Shown here piece after piece: positions 1 to 15,000 of a stretch of DNA of 64,000 nt. How positions within the stretch are numbered: position 1 is the first letter of the stretch; every line of letters starts with the position of its first letter. The notes beneath the pieces were generated by a model, which was given only the letters and a program-made list of their open reading frames with translations, was not told the DNA's origin and did no database searches. This DNA is from CAIMUX01 sp964473865 (GTDB taxonomy: Bacteria; Eisenbacteria; RBG-16-71-46; CAIMUX01), in NCBI GenBank assembly GCA_964473865.1, contig CAYYQN010000002.1, positions 1-64,000 on the forward strand. Reading direction: 5' to 3'. Both the position numbers and the translations under genes were made by a program.

Positions 1-2
1 TG

Positions 3-3000
3 GTCGGACCGCTCTGCCAGCCGCGCGACTTCATCAGCGACATGAGCGTGCCGGCCGATCCGGACACCGCCGACTGGGACGACGACGTGATCCATGTGGT
101 CGGTGACTCGACTGCCACCGGGATCCAGCACTTCGTCTATGGCGATCCGGGCGCGATCCCGTGCTCGGCGGACTCGGTCGTGGCGTTCCGCATCGATTCC
201 TCGACCTCGCAGGTCGACTGGCTCGGGTCCACGCCGGTCCTGGCGGACGGAAGCTTCTCCTACCTGGCGCTGAACGCCGCCAACTTCCTGACCGAGCAGA
301 CCCACATCTACCTGCGGACGAAGACCGACATCGACTACTCGGCGCCCACCGAGATCATCCTGGATCGCACCTACCCGTACGTTCGGGCCGATGCGACCAC
401 TTCGTTCGCCGACTTCATCTTCGACCCGTGGAATCCGTACCGGATCTACAACAACGGGGACTACGTCAACCTCCGGCTGCTGGCGACGGATGGATACGAT
501 TCCGTTGGCACGGCTTCCGACAAGCCGAATGCCCGGAGCGCGCTGCTCCACATCTGGGCGGATTTCACCCGCCTTGATCTGACGGCCGGCAACATCTCCG
601 GTTTCGGGACGCCGGCGGACTCCCTCGTGCTGGTGTCGCTGGGTGCCGACCTGGTCGACAACGACGGGGACTGGCTGCGCTATACCGAGTCCAACGGGAC
701 GGCCGGCTACCAGGTCGGCGAGGCGCTGAACGACGACGTCGGTCTGGACGGAATCGCCGGAACGAGCGACTTCGGTGAGGGCGACGGCCTGCCGACGTTC
801 GGCGACCCCTATGTCGACGAGAACGGCAACGGCCAGTACGACCCGGGCGAGACCTTCCTCGACCGCGTCAACAAGCCGCACGGCGGCGTGTTCGCGATCC
901 GGGATCCGGGCGAGCCGAACCTGGACTCCCAGGACAGCGACGAGTTCGGCTGGTACGAGCTCCGCAACAGCACGGTCGCGAACCGCGGGACGGTCAAGCA
1001 GGGTTACCTCCTGGCCAACCCGAACCCCGACGGCCGCTTCTGGCCGTACTCCCCGGTCAAGCTCTGGCTGCAGGACAACGGGATCCAGCGGACCGGCTCG
1101 CTCACGTCGATGCCGGGCTATGTGGACCACCCGCTCCCGTACGCCGACCTTGCCGCGGCGAACACCGAGCCGCAGGGCTACTGCCGGGACATGAGCCACG
1201 TGACGACCCACCTGGGGACGGACGAGGCGCCGTGGGATCCCGAGCGGACCTTCCGGGCCCAGATCGACCTGCTGCCGCCGTCGGTGGCCGAGATCACGGA
1301 CCTCGAGAAGCAGAACGCTGCGGGCTCGAACGTGGCCGGCAACGAGATCGTCCCGGGCAACCCGGTCTATCACCTCGGTCAGTGGGTGGACTTCACGGTC
1401 TCGACCCTGAGCGACTGGGACGTCCTCTACAACCGGGCGCAGTTGAAGGTCGGCGCGACCTGGCGGGACTTGAACCTTGACCCGAGCACCGCCTCGGGCG
1501 CGGCCAGCAACGACGCCAACGCCGATACCTACCCCGGTGCGCGGTTCTACGACGAGGACGCTGACTCGACGGCCCAGCGCGCAGACGGGTTCGACAACGA
1601 CGCCGACGGTCTGATCGACGAGATCGGCGAAGGTATCGACTTCTCCGACGGCGAGGTCTATGCCGCCGCGATCGACTCGACGCAGGATGCCGCGAACACG
1701 AACGGCACCGGCCTGCACTGCATGAACGACCGCCGCGACAACGACAACGACGCCTTCTTCGTTTACGACTCGTATGCGAACGGAGGGTTGGTCGGCGTCG
1801 GAAACATCGGCGAGATCACCTGGTACAACATCGACGAAAGCCAGACCAACAACTTCGACGACGACAACGACGGTACGATCGACGAGTCGGACGAAGTTCC
1901 CGAGAAGGTCGGCTATGGCACCGGAGCCAACGACGACAACGAAGACGGTATCGTCAACGGCGAGGCCGTCGCGGTCGAGCTGAACGGGTATTCGAAGCTG
2001 GCGGGCAACGAGGCGACGACCGGCAACTTCCTGCCTGCCTTCGCCGGCCTGGCCGCAAACACCATCTGGGTGGATGCCGCGCACATCTTCGGAACCAGGC
2101 CGCTGGCCGGAATCGACGCGGCCAACGCGCCGTTCTACTTCAACAACAACGCCTATACCGAGCCGGTGCCCGGCGCGTTCGAGATTCTCACGAACTCCGC
2201 GCGCACCTTCGCCCTCGCAGCCGGAGGCTACGACCTCGGAGGCGGCACGGACTCGACGGCCACGCAGCAGTTCAACTGGTACACGATGCACGGCAACCGG
2301 AACCTGGACATGGAGCTGATCCAGAAGATCCACGGTCTGACCGCCGACGGCGTCACCCAGTACCAGCTGCGGACCCTCGCCTACGACAAGGCGGGGAACA
2401 TGGCCACGGCCTGGACGGAGCCGATCAGCTTCACGATCGACCTCACCGGCCCGAGCGCGCTGATTCCGGGCTGCGAGGAGACCGGGACGCCGCCGCCGGA
2501 CTTCGCCGACGTCAACAGCACGCTGGCGGGGGTCCAGATCTGGGACGCCGGAAAGCATCCGGGGACCTACACCCTGACGGCCACCGCGGGCGCCGACGCC
2601 ATCAAGGTGCGGTTCTACGCGTCGACCGATCCGGAGATCGCGACCCTGGTGGCCGATGGCACCTGGGTTGAGGGAACCTCGGGTACGTCCTTCACCGACA
2701 ACACGGGTCCGTACACCGCGCAGTGGCCGTTCGCCCCGGCGACCGGCATGTTCGCGATGGACAACTACCCGTACAACCACCAGCAGACCTGGTACTTCCT
2801 GGCGGTTGCCGAGGACGCCTTCGGCAACATCACGCCGGACGCCGATCTCTGCGTCTTCGAGGCGACGGTCCTCGACGGCACGCAGCCGACGATCTGCCTG
2901 GCGCAGATCGACGACGACACGGACCTGCGCGACGGCGCGACGGTTCCGCCCGACTCGTCGGTCAACGTCTACGTCTACACCCAGGATCCTCCTCTGCCGG

Positions 3001-6000
3001 GCCGGTTCGAGGACAACGACCTCCGGCAGTGGAACATGGGCGCCGACAACCAGCCGGGCGTCGCGGGTGTGGATGACGACGGCGACGGGACGACCGACGA
3101 AACGGACTGGGGTGCCGACCTGATCTATGGCACTGACGACGACGAGTGGAACGGCTCGAACGAGGTCCACGCGGTGGCTCCGTTCAGCGCCATGAACTTC
3201 GGCGACACGGACGACTATCTGACCCGCGGCTGGGTCGGCGGTCTGGACCGGCAGCCGGGTGTCGCGGGGATGGACGACGACGGCGACGCGGTGATCGACG
3301 AGACCGACTGGGGCGTCGACGGCATCGCCGGAACCGACGACGACGAGTGGAACGGGTCGAACGGTCTCGGGAGCGTCTACGATCTCGGCGAGACCGACGA
3401 CTACCGGACCAACGACATCGTGAAGGTCGTCTTCCAGATGAACCCGATCGCGGACAACCCCGATCGGGGCTGGATCACCTTCGCCACCGTTCACGGCGAC
3501 ACGAATACCGTGGCCGGTCAGGTCATCGACTGGACCGAGCCGGTAAAGGCCACCTGGAACACCTGGGGTCTGGCGACCGGGGACTACAACCTGCGGGCCT
3601 GGGGCGTCGACTGGGAGGGGAACTCCAACGAGGTGACGGCGTGCATCACGACCGTCGGCATCCGGAGCAACCCGCTGCGCGCCTACATCCAGCCCGAGGT
3701 CTGCACGGGCGGACTGAGCTATGACCTCTACGCTGTGCACTACATCCATGACTACGAGATCAACAAGGTCCGCTTCGAGTACTACTTCGACGCGAACGGC
3801 GACCTGACGGCGAACGACGCCGGCAGCGCCTGGACGCTGATCGGGACCGACGACAACACCGACGCGGATCCGCGCGGCGACGCCGTGCTCTATCCGCCGG
3901 CCAACCAGATCCCGAACAACGACGCGATCGAAGACCTCGTCTTCCGGACCTTCGAGGGGACGAACTACCGGTTCTATGACCCGGACCACGATGGCTACAG
4001 CCACCGCGATCCGGTCGTCCTGGAGGCCGACGACAAGGCCGGCGACGGCGTGTTCCACGCCGCGGACGATGTCATCGTGATCGGCGCCAACGCCGTCATC
4101 CCCGAAGGCGCGGCTCTGACCGCCTTCGCGGGCGACGAGTTCTGGGCCGAGGCCGACGGCGAGGCGTCGACGCTCGAGCCGACCGACTGGATCCTCAAGC
4201 AGAACCGGATGAACACTGCGGACGGGCTCGGCAGCGGGCTCAACCGCTGGCGCTATCCGTGGGACGCCACCGGCTTGCCGGAGGGCAACTACCTGGTTCG
4301 CTCGATCGCGATCGATGAGAACAACATCACCGACGTGATCACCTACAACAGCTACGCGCCCGACGTCCAGAATCCGGAGGAGATCGAGCTGGTTCGCGTC
4401 GACACCCAGCTGCCGAACACGAACATCACGACGCTCACCCTGCCGGACGGCAGCGCCATCGACGTCAGCGCGATCACGATTCCGCCGTACGTCAATGGCA
4501 ACACCAAGTGGATCAAGATCGCGGCCGAAGGCGATGACGACACCGGCAAGATGCTGTTCGAGTACAGCCTCAACAGCGGCGCGACCTGGATCACGCTCGA
4601 CGTCAACAACGACGACGACTTCTACGCCGACCTGAACGGCACGGCCGGCTATCAGGGCCCGGCCGGCGCCGACACGTTCCACGACGAGATCTTCAACGAC
4701 CTGAATGGCAACTTCGTCTACGACCCGGGCGTGGACTTCGTCCGCTACGACGGCGGCGACGGCGTGGATACGCCGCGCGGCTGGCCGCTTCGTCCGCTCG
4801 TCGGCGAGGACAACAATACCGGCGTCGGCGACGTGGGCGTCGACAACGACCACGACAATCAGATCGACGAGGACCCGCCGGCCGCGGTGGTCGTCGCCGG
4901 GGAGAACCCCGAAGACCACCAGGGCCCGTTCTTCGTCTACCTGGATATCTCCACTCTGCCGCTGTTGAGCGACGTAAACGTCCTCTTCCGGGCCACGGCC
5001 TTTGATGTCGTCTGCAACGACATCTACCGCCCGGATCCGACGCCGGACCTCCTGGCGGTCATCATCGGCGAGAACCAGCAGCCCGAGGCGGACGTCATCC
5101 GGGTCGAGGACCTGAATGGCGTTGAGCTCGACACCCGGCCGGCGATCATGGATGCGGACGGGGTCGCGACCTTCGACGCGGATCTGGACACGGCGCGGGT
5201 CTACGTGACGGCGGAGGATGTCTCCTCCATCGTGGCGGTCGACCTCTTCTACCGCCTGGATCCGGCCTGCTACGCGGACGTTCCGGAGAATCAGGCCCAG
5301 CGTCCGACCGACCTGGCCCTGGTGCTGGACGGCTCCGCGAGCATCAGCGAGGCGGCGTTCACGCTCCAGAAGGAGGGTGTGGCGTCCGCGCTAGAGGATC
5401 CGGGGATCCTGCCGACCGACGGCACTGTCTCCCTGACGGTGGTTCAGTTCGGCAACGGCGTTGCGGTGACCGAGGTCCCGCGGACGTCGATCACGAGCCC
5501 GGCGGTCGCCGCGGCCCTGGCGACGCAGGTTCGCGCCATCGTCCACCTGGGCGACGGGACGCCGACCGCGGCTGGTATCGACCAGGCGGTGACGGCCATC
5601 GGTGCGGGCACCAGCGGCGCGCGCCAGGTCATCATCATCGCGACCGACGGCCTGCCGACGGATCCGGAGCCGGATCCGGAGGGCGCCGCGTTCGCAGCGG
5701 CCAATAACGCCATCGCGCACGGCATCGAGGAGATTCATGCCCTCGGCGTCGGCGCCGGCGTGGACATCGCGTTCCTCACGCAGCTGGTCCGGAACGGCAC
5801 GGTGGAGCAGATCGCTGACTACTCCTCCTTCGCTGCTTCGATCGGCAACCGGATCCAGAACATCATCTTCAACACGCTTCTCGAGCTCCGGCAGTGGAAG
5901 AGCATGACGGCGGCGGGCTGGCTCGGTTCCCCGGGAATCGACACCACCTACCCGTATGACTTCAACATTGCGACGGATCTGATTCCGGACGGCGTGTACC

Positions 6001-9000
6001 AGTACTACCCGAGGGCGTATGACGCCAACGGCACGTACAACGAGGCGCCGGCCAATCCGTGGGGCTTCAAGAAGTTCGCCCTGGCCGGCGTCAACTTCGC
6101 GTTCGTGAGCACCCCGGCGGGTCCGCCGGCTGAGCCGGACAGCGCGACGGCGGCGAGCGAGGGGCAGGCAGGCGACGAATACGTGCTGCATGCTTCCCTC
6201 CTCGACCCGCTGCAGGCGCCGACGACGGCGGTGCAGTTCTACTACGCGCAGCGGATTCTCGACGAGATGGTCGATCCGGACGAGGTGCAGCCGGCGGCGC
6301 CGTTTACGGCCCCCGCGCTGACCAAGCCGGTTCTCGGCAGCGCGACCGGCGACGGCGTGGTCGTCAAGATCAACGGCACGCTGGCGACCTACCACGCGGA
6401 TCTTGCCGACGTGGCGGCTCCGACCAAGATGGACTTCACCATGCTCGGCAACCAGGTCGTCTTCGGCGCGCGCCCGGCGGGCACCGACGAGATCCTGGTC
6501 AGCTACAACTTCACCAGCGCCGGTTTCACGACCTGGAAGCAGATCGATGAAGGCGACGAGTGGAGTCCGTACACGGTCGCGTGGAGCCAGCCGAACGGCG
6601 GCGTGCCGCAGCCGAGTGATCCTGACACCGACGCCTACGATCTCATCGCCATTGCGAAGTTCGACCTGAACGGCGATGGCGTCTATGAAGACGAACCGAC
6701 GGTCTGCGACTACATCGAGCCGCTGGCCAGCGAGGGGAACTACCTGTTCCTGCGCGACGAGGATCGGCCCAAGGTCATCCTCTACGGTCTGGCGTTCGAG
6801 GACTTCGTGGAGCCGTTCGATTACCTGGACTGGAACTGGCCGGGCAACCCGCTGTTCCGGTCGGGCGACGAGCTGGGCGACACGAACTACGAGAACAAGC
6901 TCAGCGGTATCGAGACCGACGTGTTCGTGAAGGCGACGGATAGCGGCGGCGGCGAGGTGGAATCGGTGAAGCTGGAGATCGAGGCTTCGGCGGTCGCCGG
7001 TGGCGGCGTCAAGACGACCACCATCGACATGACCGAGATCTCGACCGGCACCACCATCGATCTGCCGATCACGTTCTATGAAGACGACTACTACGCCTTC
7101 TGGGCCGGCGGGCAGCTCGTGGGAGATCCGAAGGTCAACGTCTGGGAGTCGGCGCCGATCGAGAACGTCGTGCTGCAGATCTCCGTTGACGATGGGGATA
7201 CCTGGCCGGCCTCGCGATGGGCGCAGATGACTTACGACGCGGCCACGCGCTCCTGGAGCGCCTACGGCCGGTTCAACATCGGCATCACGGACGAGTCCCA
7301 GCGGTACCGGTTCGTTGTGGATCTGGTGGGCGACAAGCAGTACCAGCTCGGAGACGCCCGGAACATGCGGATGCCGACCAAGAGCGTGTTCACGAGCAGC
7401 GCTCTGAACGTCCCGGATCTGCCGTTCTGGTACACGCACCTCGACAACGCGGTGGATCTCACCAACAACGCGTTCCATCGCGCGTTGGTGACGGCCACGG
7501 ACTCCTTCGGCAACACCGGCACGAACCTGACCGCGACCATGCCCGCCGCGAAGATCTCTCGGGCGCAGGGCCCCATCGTGTTCGTGCTCGATCAGACGCC
7601 GCCGGTGGTGAACGACATCACGGCGCTGAACACGGACAACCAGCCGTTGCCGGACGGTGCCGCCACGCGGGTCAGCCCGAACGTCAGCTACAAGCTGATG
7701 GCGGACGTCAGCGACAGCCCGTTCACCGACATCAACGTCCAGGCGGTGCGCGGTGTGATCTACCAGTACTGCCCGAACTACTACCTGCCGGCGGACGAGC
7801 GCACCTGGCTGCGGATCGACGAGGGCGTCGCGGTCGACGGCATGTGGGTCGTCGATTGGAGCCCCGTGGATCCGCTGCACGACGGATACGACAATGACGG
7901 CGACGGGGTGTGGGACGAGCCGGACGAGTCCGTCTCCCCGGTCACGATCCGCGCCATCGCCATCGACGACGGCCTGAACAGCGGCTTCTCTGACGCGCAG
8001 AGCCCGGCGGTCCTGCTGACCCTGACGGTCGACTCGGCCGAGCCGAGCGCCGCGCTGACGCAGCCGGTGGACGGCGAGGTCTTCGGCTACAACGACGCGA
8101 TCGATCTCAGCGGTACGGCCATCGGGGACTACATCCCGGCGACCGCGACCAACGACGTCGATCGGGTCCGGTTCCAGGCGAAGATCAACCGCTACTTCTA
8201 CGTCGACGAGACCGAGCAGAACAAGAACGACATCTCGCTGCCGCCGGGCCCGCAGGTCGTCGGCCGGGCGAACGTCTACGAGAACGGTCTGGACGAGGTA
8301 TGGTGGGACTCCGAGGGCGACGGCATCTTCTCGGCCGCGGACTCGTGCCTCTACCCCGGCCAGGACGGCGTTCCGTTCGAGGCTGAGTTCAAGTCGGCCG
8401 ACAAGGCCAACGGTCCGGCCAACTACTGGTTCGACCTCGATCCGACTCCGCAGGACAACACGGATGATCCGTGGCTGACCTCGGCAAACAACGGCGAGAA
8501 CTGGGAGATGACCTGGGTGCCGTCCGGATACAGCTTCATCAATGCCGATCTCCTCGGCGGCGATGAGTATGTCCGGCTGCGCATGTACTCCCGCGACACC
8601 GCCGGCAACTGGGACACCGAGGCCGACCTGCTTGGGCCGAAGGAGACGGTGATCATCCTGAACGATGATTCCGTCAGCCGGGCCTACATCACGCACGTCA
8701 TGACCAACGACCAGGACGGCGCCGTGGATCCGGCGGAGACCAAGCCGGTCCAGGGCGTGAACGGCATCAACATCTACGGAAAGATGTTCGCGGCCGGTCA
8801 CGACGAGATCGTCCAGGTCAACATCTACATGGTGACCGACCCGGACGGCGCGTCGCCGGACACCTCCTTGATCGTCATCGACAACACCATCACCCCGGAC
8901 GGCCTGTTCAGCGGGCTCTGGGATGCGAGCACCCTGCCTGAGGCCGAGTACGTGCTCTTCGCGACGGCGGTGGACATCGACCAGAACGAGACGAGCAGGC

Positions 9001-12000
9001 ACGACGCCACCAAGGTGCGCATCCGGATCGACCGCACGCCGCCGGTTGTCAACTACACGCCGATCGGCACCTACGCCGGGTTCACCACCGCGGCGAACTA
9101 CGTCGACGACAGCATCGTCAACCACAGCAGCCTGGTGATCGTGCCGGATCAGTTCACGAACGACGTGAACTTCACGGTGACGACCACGGCCGCGGATGTG
9201 GCCACGATGGTGCTACAGTGGCGGTTCTTGACCGACCCGGTCGGGATGTGGCGTCCGGCGGGCGAGTTCTTCACGCCCACGGTACGGCCGAACGGCCAGT
9301 TCGACTACGAGCCGAACCAGGACTTCACGGTCGGCACCGAGACCCACCACGTCTGGTGGCTGCACCTCGAGAACTTCAACGATCCGGACCGCATGCTGCA
9401 GTCCGGCCGGCTGGAGTTCCGGGCGCTGGCGACCGACGAGGCCGGAAACTCCAACGCGCTCCAGACCACCTGGGCGCAGTACACCGCGGACGACACCGAT
9501 CCGACCGGCTTCGACTGGAATGACGACACCGTCACGAACCAGATCGAGGTCGGCAGCACGGTGAACTTCGAGATCTCGATCCAGGACGGTCTGCTAAGCG
9601 ACGGCACCCGCACCGATGTGGTCGGCGCGGCGCTGTTCGTCCGCGAGGTCGGACACGACTGGCCGGAGATGCCGTACGCCACGGTGATGACCGAGGGGCA
9701 GCAGATCGACACCGGCAACGCCATGTGGATCGCGCGGTTCACCTGGGTCGCGCCGGACTTCGTGGTGCACGACACCCCGTTCGAATTCGGCGTTTCGATG
9801 ATCGACGCCGCGAACAACTTCAACGAGGAGCCCTGGCAGCGGCCGGGCGGCTACACGATCACGGTCGAGGACAACGCGGCGCCGGATCGCACGAAGCTGG
9901 TCGACGTCGTCGGGTTGGTCCATACCTGGGTGCCGGTGGAAGGCGATCCGAACAACCCGGATGTCTGGAAGGACCTGTCGGTCGGCACCGGAACGAATAC
10001 GTTCCAGCTCGGGACCGACTGGCTGATCAGCGAGGGCGCCAAGGACGTCACCGTCTTCGCGCCTCCGCCGGACAACTCGACGGGCACGCCGGTGGGCGAC
10101 GCCTGCGCGACCTTCCCGCGGAATGTCGGCGAGAGCTACCTGAACGACTCCCAGATCCGGAACACGGTGAAGGTCGCCCGCACGGTCACGCTCGTCGGCC
10201 GGACGCAATCGGACGATGACGGAATCGGGCAGCTCGACACCGGTATCCAGTGGGTGACCTTCCTGCTGGCTCCGTGCGACGCGAACGGTGTCCTCTCCGC
10301 GCAGTCGGAGTGGATCACGCTCGGTCGCGACGAGTACCAGCCGGCGTTCCCGCTGTTCTACTGGCACCTGACCTTCAACACCACGCTCTATCCGAACGGC
10401 ACCTACAAGCTCGGGGCCTACGCGCTGGACGAGGAGGGGAACCTCGAGGACATCAACAGCCTCGACTGGACCTCCGCGATCATCGTGATCGACAACGAGG
10501 AGCCCAGCGCCCAGATGGACGCCGACTACGTCACGGACACGGTCGAGAAGACCGCGACCGTGGAGCGGAACCGGCCGTTCACCCTCTTCGCGCGGACCCT
10601 CGTGCCGGGCACGGCCGAGCTACAGAACTACGAAGACGACACCGTCGAATTCTTCTACAAGCGCGCTCGGGACCTGAACATGGCCGACTCCTGGAAGTCG
10701 GTGCCGCAGGCGGCGGGAGCCGAGGAGCCGTTCGAGGACGAAAACCACGTCCCGGACACCACTCGCCCGTACTCCTTCGATGTCAACATGGGCATGCTCT
10801 ACGAGCCGACGGACAACCACACCAACGTCCCGCTCTCCGTGGGCGAGACCTATGACTTCGTGGCCCAGGTCGGCGACGAGGTCTGCAACCTGGTGGACTA
10901 CATCGACTCCTACGCGGACAGCGCCGTGGCCGGCGTCGGGACCCGGTACATCCGGCTCTTGATCCAGGACACGATCGCGCCGCACCTGGAGATCACCTCG
11001 CTCGTGCGTTCGGCCGATCCGTACGGGCTCGAGATCATCGAGCACAACCCGACCCGGGTGCACGCGCAGGGACTCGAGTACATCGAGGCCGAGCTTCTGA
11101 CCGGCGACCTGGACATGGATCATGCCGAGTTCGTCTACCGCCAGAAGGGCACGACGACCTGGAGCCTGATCGACGCCGACCTGACGTCGGAGGACGACGG
11201 CCGGGTGTGGATGCTGGGCGAGTGGGACCTCCGCACGCTGCAGCACAACACCTGGTACGAAGTCGCCTGCATCGGCGTGGACAATGTCGGCAACGTCGAC
11301 CAGAACCCGGACATCGTAGAGATCTACGTCGACTTCGAGGCTCCGCCGTTCACGCTGATCAGCCCGGCGCCGGCCACCAGCAAGTGGTGCAACGGCGTCA
11401 TGGACCTGATCGTCGAGGTGCAGCGCGGCGACCTCCAGCAGCACGATGACGTCTACGACGTGATCTGGCTCTGGAAGGACTCGAGCTGGCCGGACGTCAT
11501 GGCGCCGGTCGATGCGGACCCCGAGACCGAAGGCTGGCACACGCTCGGCGTGGCCACCCAGCCGGATCTCTACGACGACACGACGAACCGGTACTCCAAC
11601 ACGCTGAACCTGGACGGTCAGTGGGACAGCGACCCGGGTTCGCCGGTCGACCTCGAGGACATCTTCGAGTCGGAGCTCTACGACCTGCGGGTCATGGTCT
11701 GCGACCTGGCCGGCAACGTCAGCACGTTCGACGTCTACAAGAACACGGTCGACCTGGATGAGCCGAACTACGCGCAGATTTCGAACATCAAGCTGAACGG
11801 CGATGACACGACGCAGGATCCGTCGGATCAGGGTCAGTTCACCGACGTCACGGCGGGAATGATGGTTGAGATCTTCGGTACGGCCACGGACGACGAGCTC
11901 CTGCTCCCGAACGCGGTCGATCCGCAGTCCGGCATCTTCTACGAGACGATGATCGCGAGCATGCAGTTCCAGGTTGCGTTCGACCTGAACGCGGACGGGG

Positions 12001-15000
12001 CTGCGGACGGTGGCACCTGGCACGACATCGGAGTGGTTCACCTGGATCCGCCGACGCTGGGCGACATGAGCGCGCAGACGACGTCGATTCTCTGGAACAC
12101 CACGGGTCTGCCGGAAGGTGACTACCTGCTCCGGGTCATCGCGACCGACGAGTGCGGTCTGGGCACCATCAGTGGCGCGGTCAACGTGCGGATCCTGGAC
12201 TGGACGCCGCCGATCGCGCGGATCGTGGCTTGGGACGCCGATCAGCAGCCGCACGGGCTGCCGGCGCCGTCGCTGCTTACGATCTATGCCCTGGCCGAGT
12301 GCGATACGACCGATGCCAGCTCCGCGCCGGGCTGGCAGCCGACCTACGATGTCCAGCTCCAGTACAACGTGAAGGAGGCCGGTGAGTCGGTCCCGACCGG
12401 TGACTGGGTGAACATCGGAATCGCGGAGCCGCGCGATGGCGGCTATCGCTACACCACAGAGCACATCTGGTCCGCCACGATCGATCCGATGCTCTTCGGA
12501 GACGGCGTGACGTCGGTCTGGCTGCGCGCGTTGGTGAAGGACGAGGCCGGCAACCGTTACGGCGATGATCCGACGGACATCGTGCCGACGATCCTGGTCA
12601 ACGTGGTTCGCGAGGTCGACGACCTCGGCGTCGAGGACGGCACCATTACCCTGGCGCAGGTCCCGTCCGCCGAGCTGCAGGGCGGCGCCGAGATGGTCGA
12701 GCGGGTCAGCATCATGGTGGAGAGCCCGACGCACGTGATCGTCACCACCAAGCTGGCGGCTCAGGACCAGATGCCGCGCGTCATCCTGCTGTTCGAGGAC
12801 GCGGAGTCTGACGACGACGACTATCCATCGCCGGACAACCCGACGAACCTCTCGCCGGGCGTTCCGGGGGGCCTGGTTCGCAGCCTGGACGATGCGACTG
12901 TCTGGCGCGGCGAGCTGGATCTGAGCGACCGTCCCGAGTGTCATCTGTACGGCATCTGGGTCACGGGCCTCGACGGCAGTGCGGGCACGGCGAAGTGGAT
13001 CGACCTGAAGGAGGCCTACATCCGGGAGTTCCCGGTGACGACCGCCCTCGGGACGAACGGCACCGTCGTGACGCCGGCCTACGTGAGCCTCGGATCCAAG
13101 GTCATGGTGCCGTCCGGCAGCTGGCCGAACGATCCGGCGTGCCTGCTGGTGAGCCCGACGGAGCCTCCGCTCACGTCGCGCGACCAGCTCCGGTACATCG
13201 AGCCGGTCGAGAACACCGCCTATCACCTGGAGCTCCAGGCGGATCCGCAGGCGTTCACGCACGGCTACGAGCCGCTGGTGAGCTTCAAGTACTCCGATGG
13301 ACTGGCCCTGGCGGCGCTGGCTCAGACGGAAGGCGCCACCGAGAACGATCTGACGATCCGCCGGTGGAACCCGAAGGCTGAGAACCGTGACGGCACCACG
13401 GGAGCGTGGGTCGGCACGGGCCTGTCGCACATCAAGGCCTACCCGGACAACAACGAAGTCATGTTCCGCGTCGACAACCTGACGAATCCGTTCGGAGTGG
13501 ATGCGAAGGACGTCTTCTCGCCGGCGGACAGCGCGGCCGGGAACGTGTTCCAGATCTTCGCGCCGAAGCGGACCGCTCCGGTCACGGTGTCGAACTTCTG
13601 GCCGAACAGCCCGTACGTCACTGACTGGTGGACCGACGCTGATCCGATCATCGTCGCCTACCTGCGTGATCCGGGTGGCCAGGTGATCGATCCGTACGAG
13701 GTGGAACTCCTCATCGACGGCGAGTACTGGGCGACCTGGCTCGACGGCGACGGCCGCGCGGAATTCATCCGCGGCAACGGCTCGGCTCGCATCGAGTACG
13801 CCAATCAGGACGAGACGGTCATGGAGCTGGTCTATCGCCACTCCACGTACCCGAGGGACTGGTTGGCCAACGGCGAGCACAAGTTGACGATCCGGTACAA
13901 GGCACTGGAAGGCACCGACGACTGGATGGAGATGAAGGACTATCCGTTCTTCGTGGACCGCAAGTCCCCGTACATCGAGTTCGACGGCGGCTTCCTGAGC
14001 AACCCGAACATCAGCAACGTCGTGGGCTACATGAATCCGCAGCATGGGAAGCTCGTAGCCAAGATGCTCGACGAAGGCATGGGCGTGCTGTTCAAGCACG
14101 ACCGGCCCTGGTACTTCCTGGACACCGACGGCGACGGGCAGCTCAACTGGGCTGAGCGGCAGGCAGAGCCCTGCTACAACCCGTGGGATGAGTACGGCTG
14201 CGAGGACTGCAGCGAGTGGCTCCAGGCCGACTGGGGCATCAAGTACGACGTCTGGCGGATTCACCCCCCGACGCATCAGCCGCCGCACGACCATCAGAAC
14301 GACATCGACAACATCGAGGTTCGGACGCTCCTGCACCAGGGGACGGCCAACGATCTCGAGCCTTGGATCAAGCAGTGGGACGCTGACCGTCAGGCCTACG
14401 TCTCCATTACGCTCGACGAGTACAACCCGCCCGACACCTTGATGGTGCCGATCCCGGTTCTCGGCGGCGGCATGATCGAAGACAACGACATCGTGGAGAT
14501 CACCTGGTACTCGGACAAGTCGATCGAGCAGAACTCGGACGGGCCGGGATACGGCTGCATCCTCGACACCGTGCTGGTGAACGGGACGCTGCGGTACTTC
14601 TGGGATCCGAACTGCGCGTACGATGACGAGTCCCAGGAGATGCACATCTACAACGAGGGCATCCAGGACTGGGCGTCCAACAGTGGCAGCAAGTACGTGG
14701 AGCAGCGGTTCATCGTCGACATGAGCTGTCCGGCGATCACCTTCGTCGAACCTGCGACCCTGACCGTCGATCCGGCCGGCGATCTCCACGTGGTGGTGAC
14801 CGCCTCGGATCTCGGGGTGGGCGTCGGGGCGTTCGACGTGACGATCCTCGATCCGTCGGGCAACTTGGTCACGCCGAGTACGGTCAACGTGACGAACGGC
14901 CGCTTCGAAGCGACTGTCCTGCGTCCGTTGGTCAACGGCGAGTACACCATCAAGGCGGTCGCGACGGATCGGCTCGGCGCTTCGTGCGAGCAGGCCTTGG

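Noticed and set aside
5391..9125. A 1244-codon minus-strand open frame
   Set aside because: Same shadow effect; no start context, no domain, and fully inside the giant gene.
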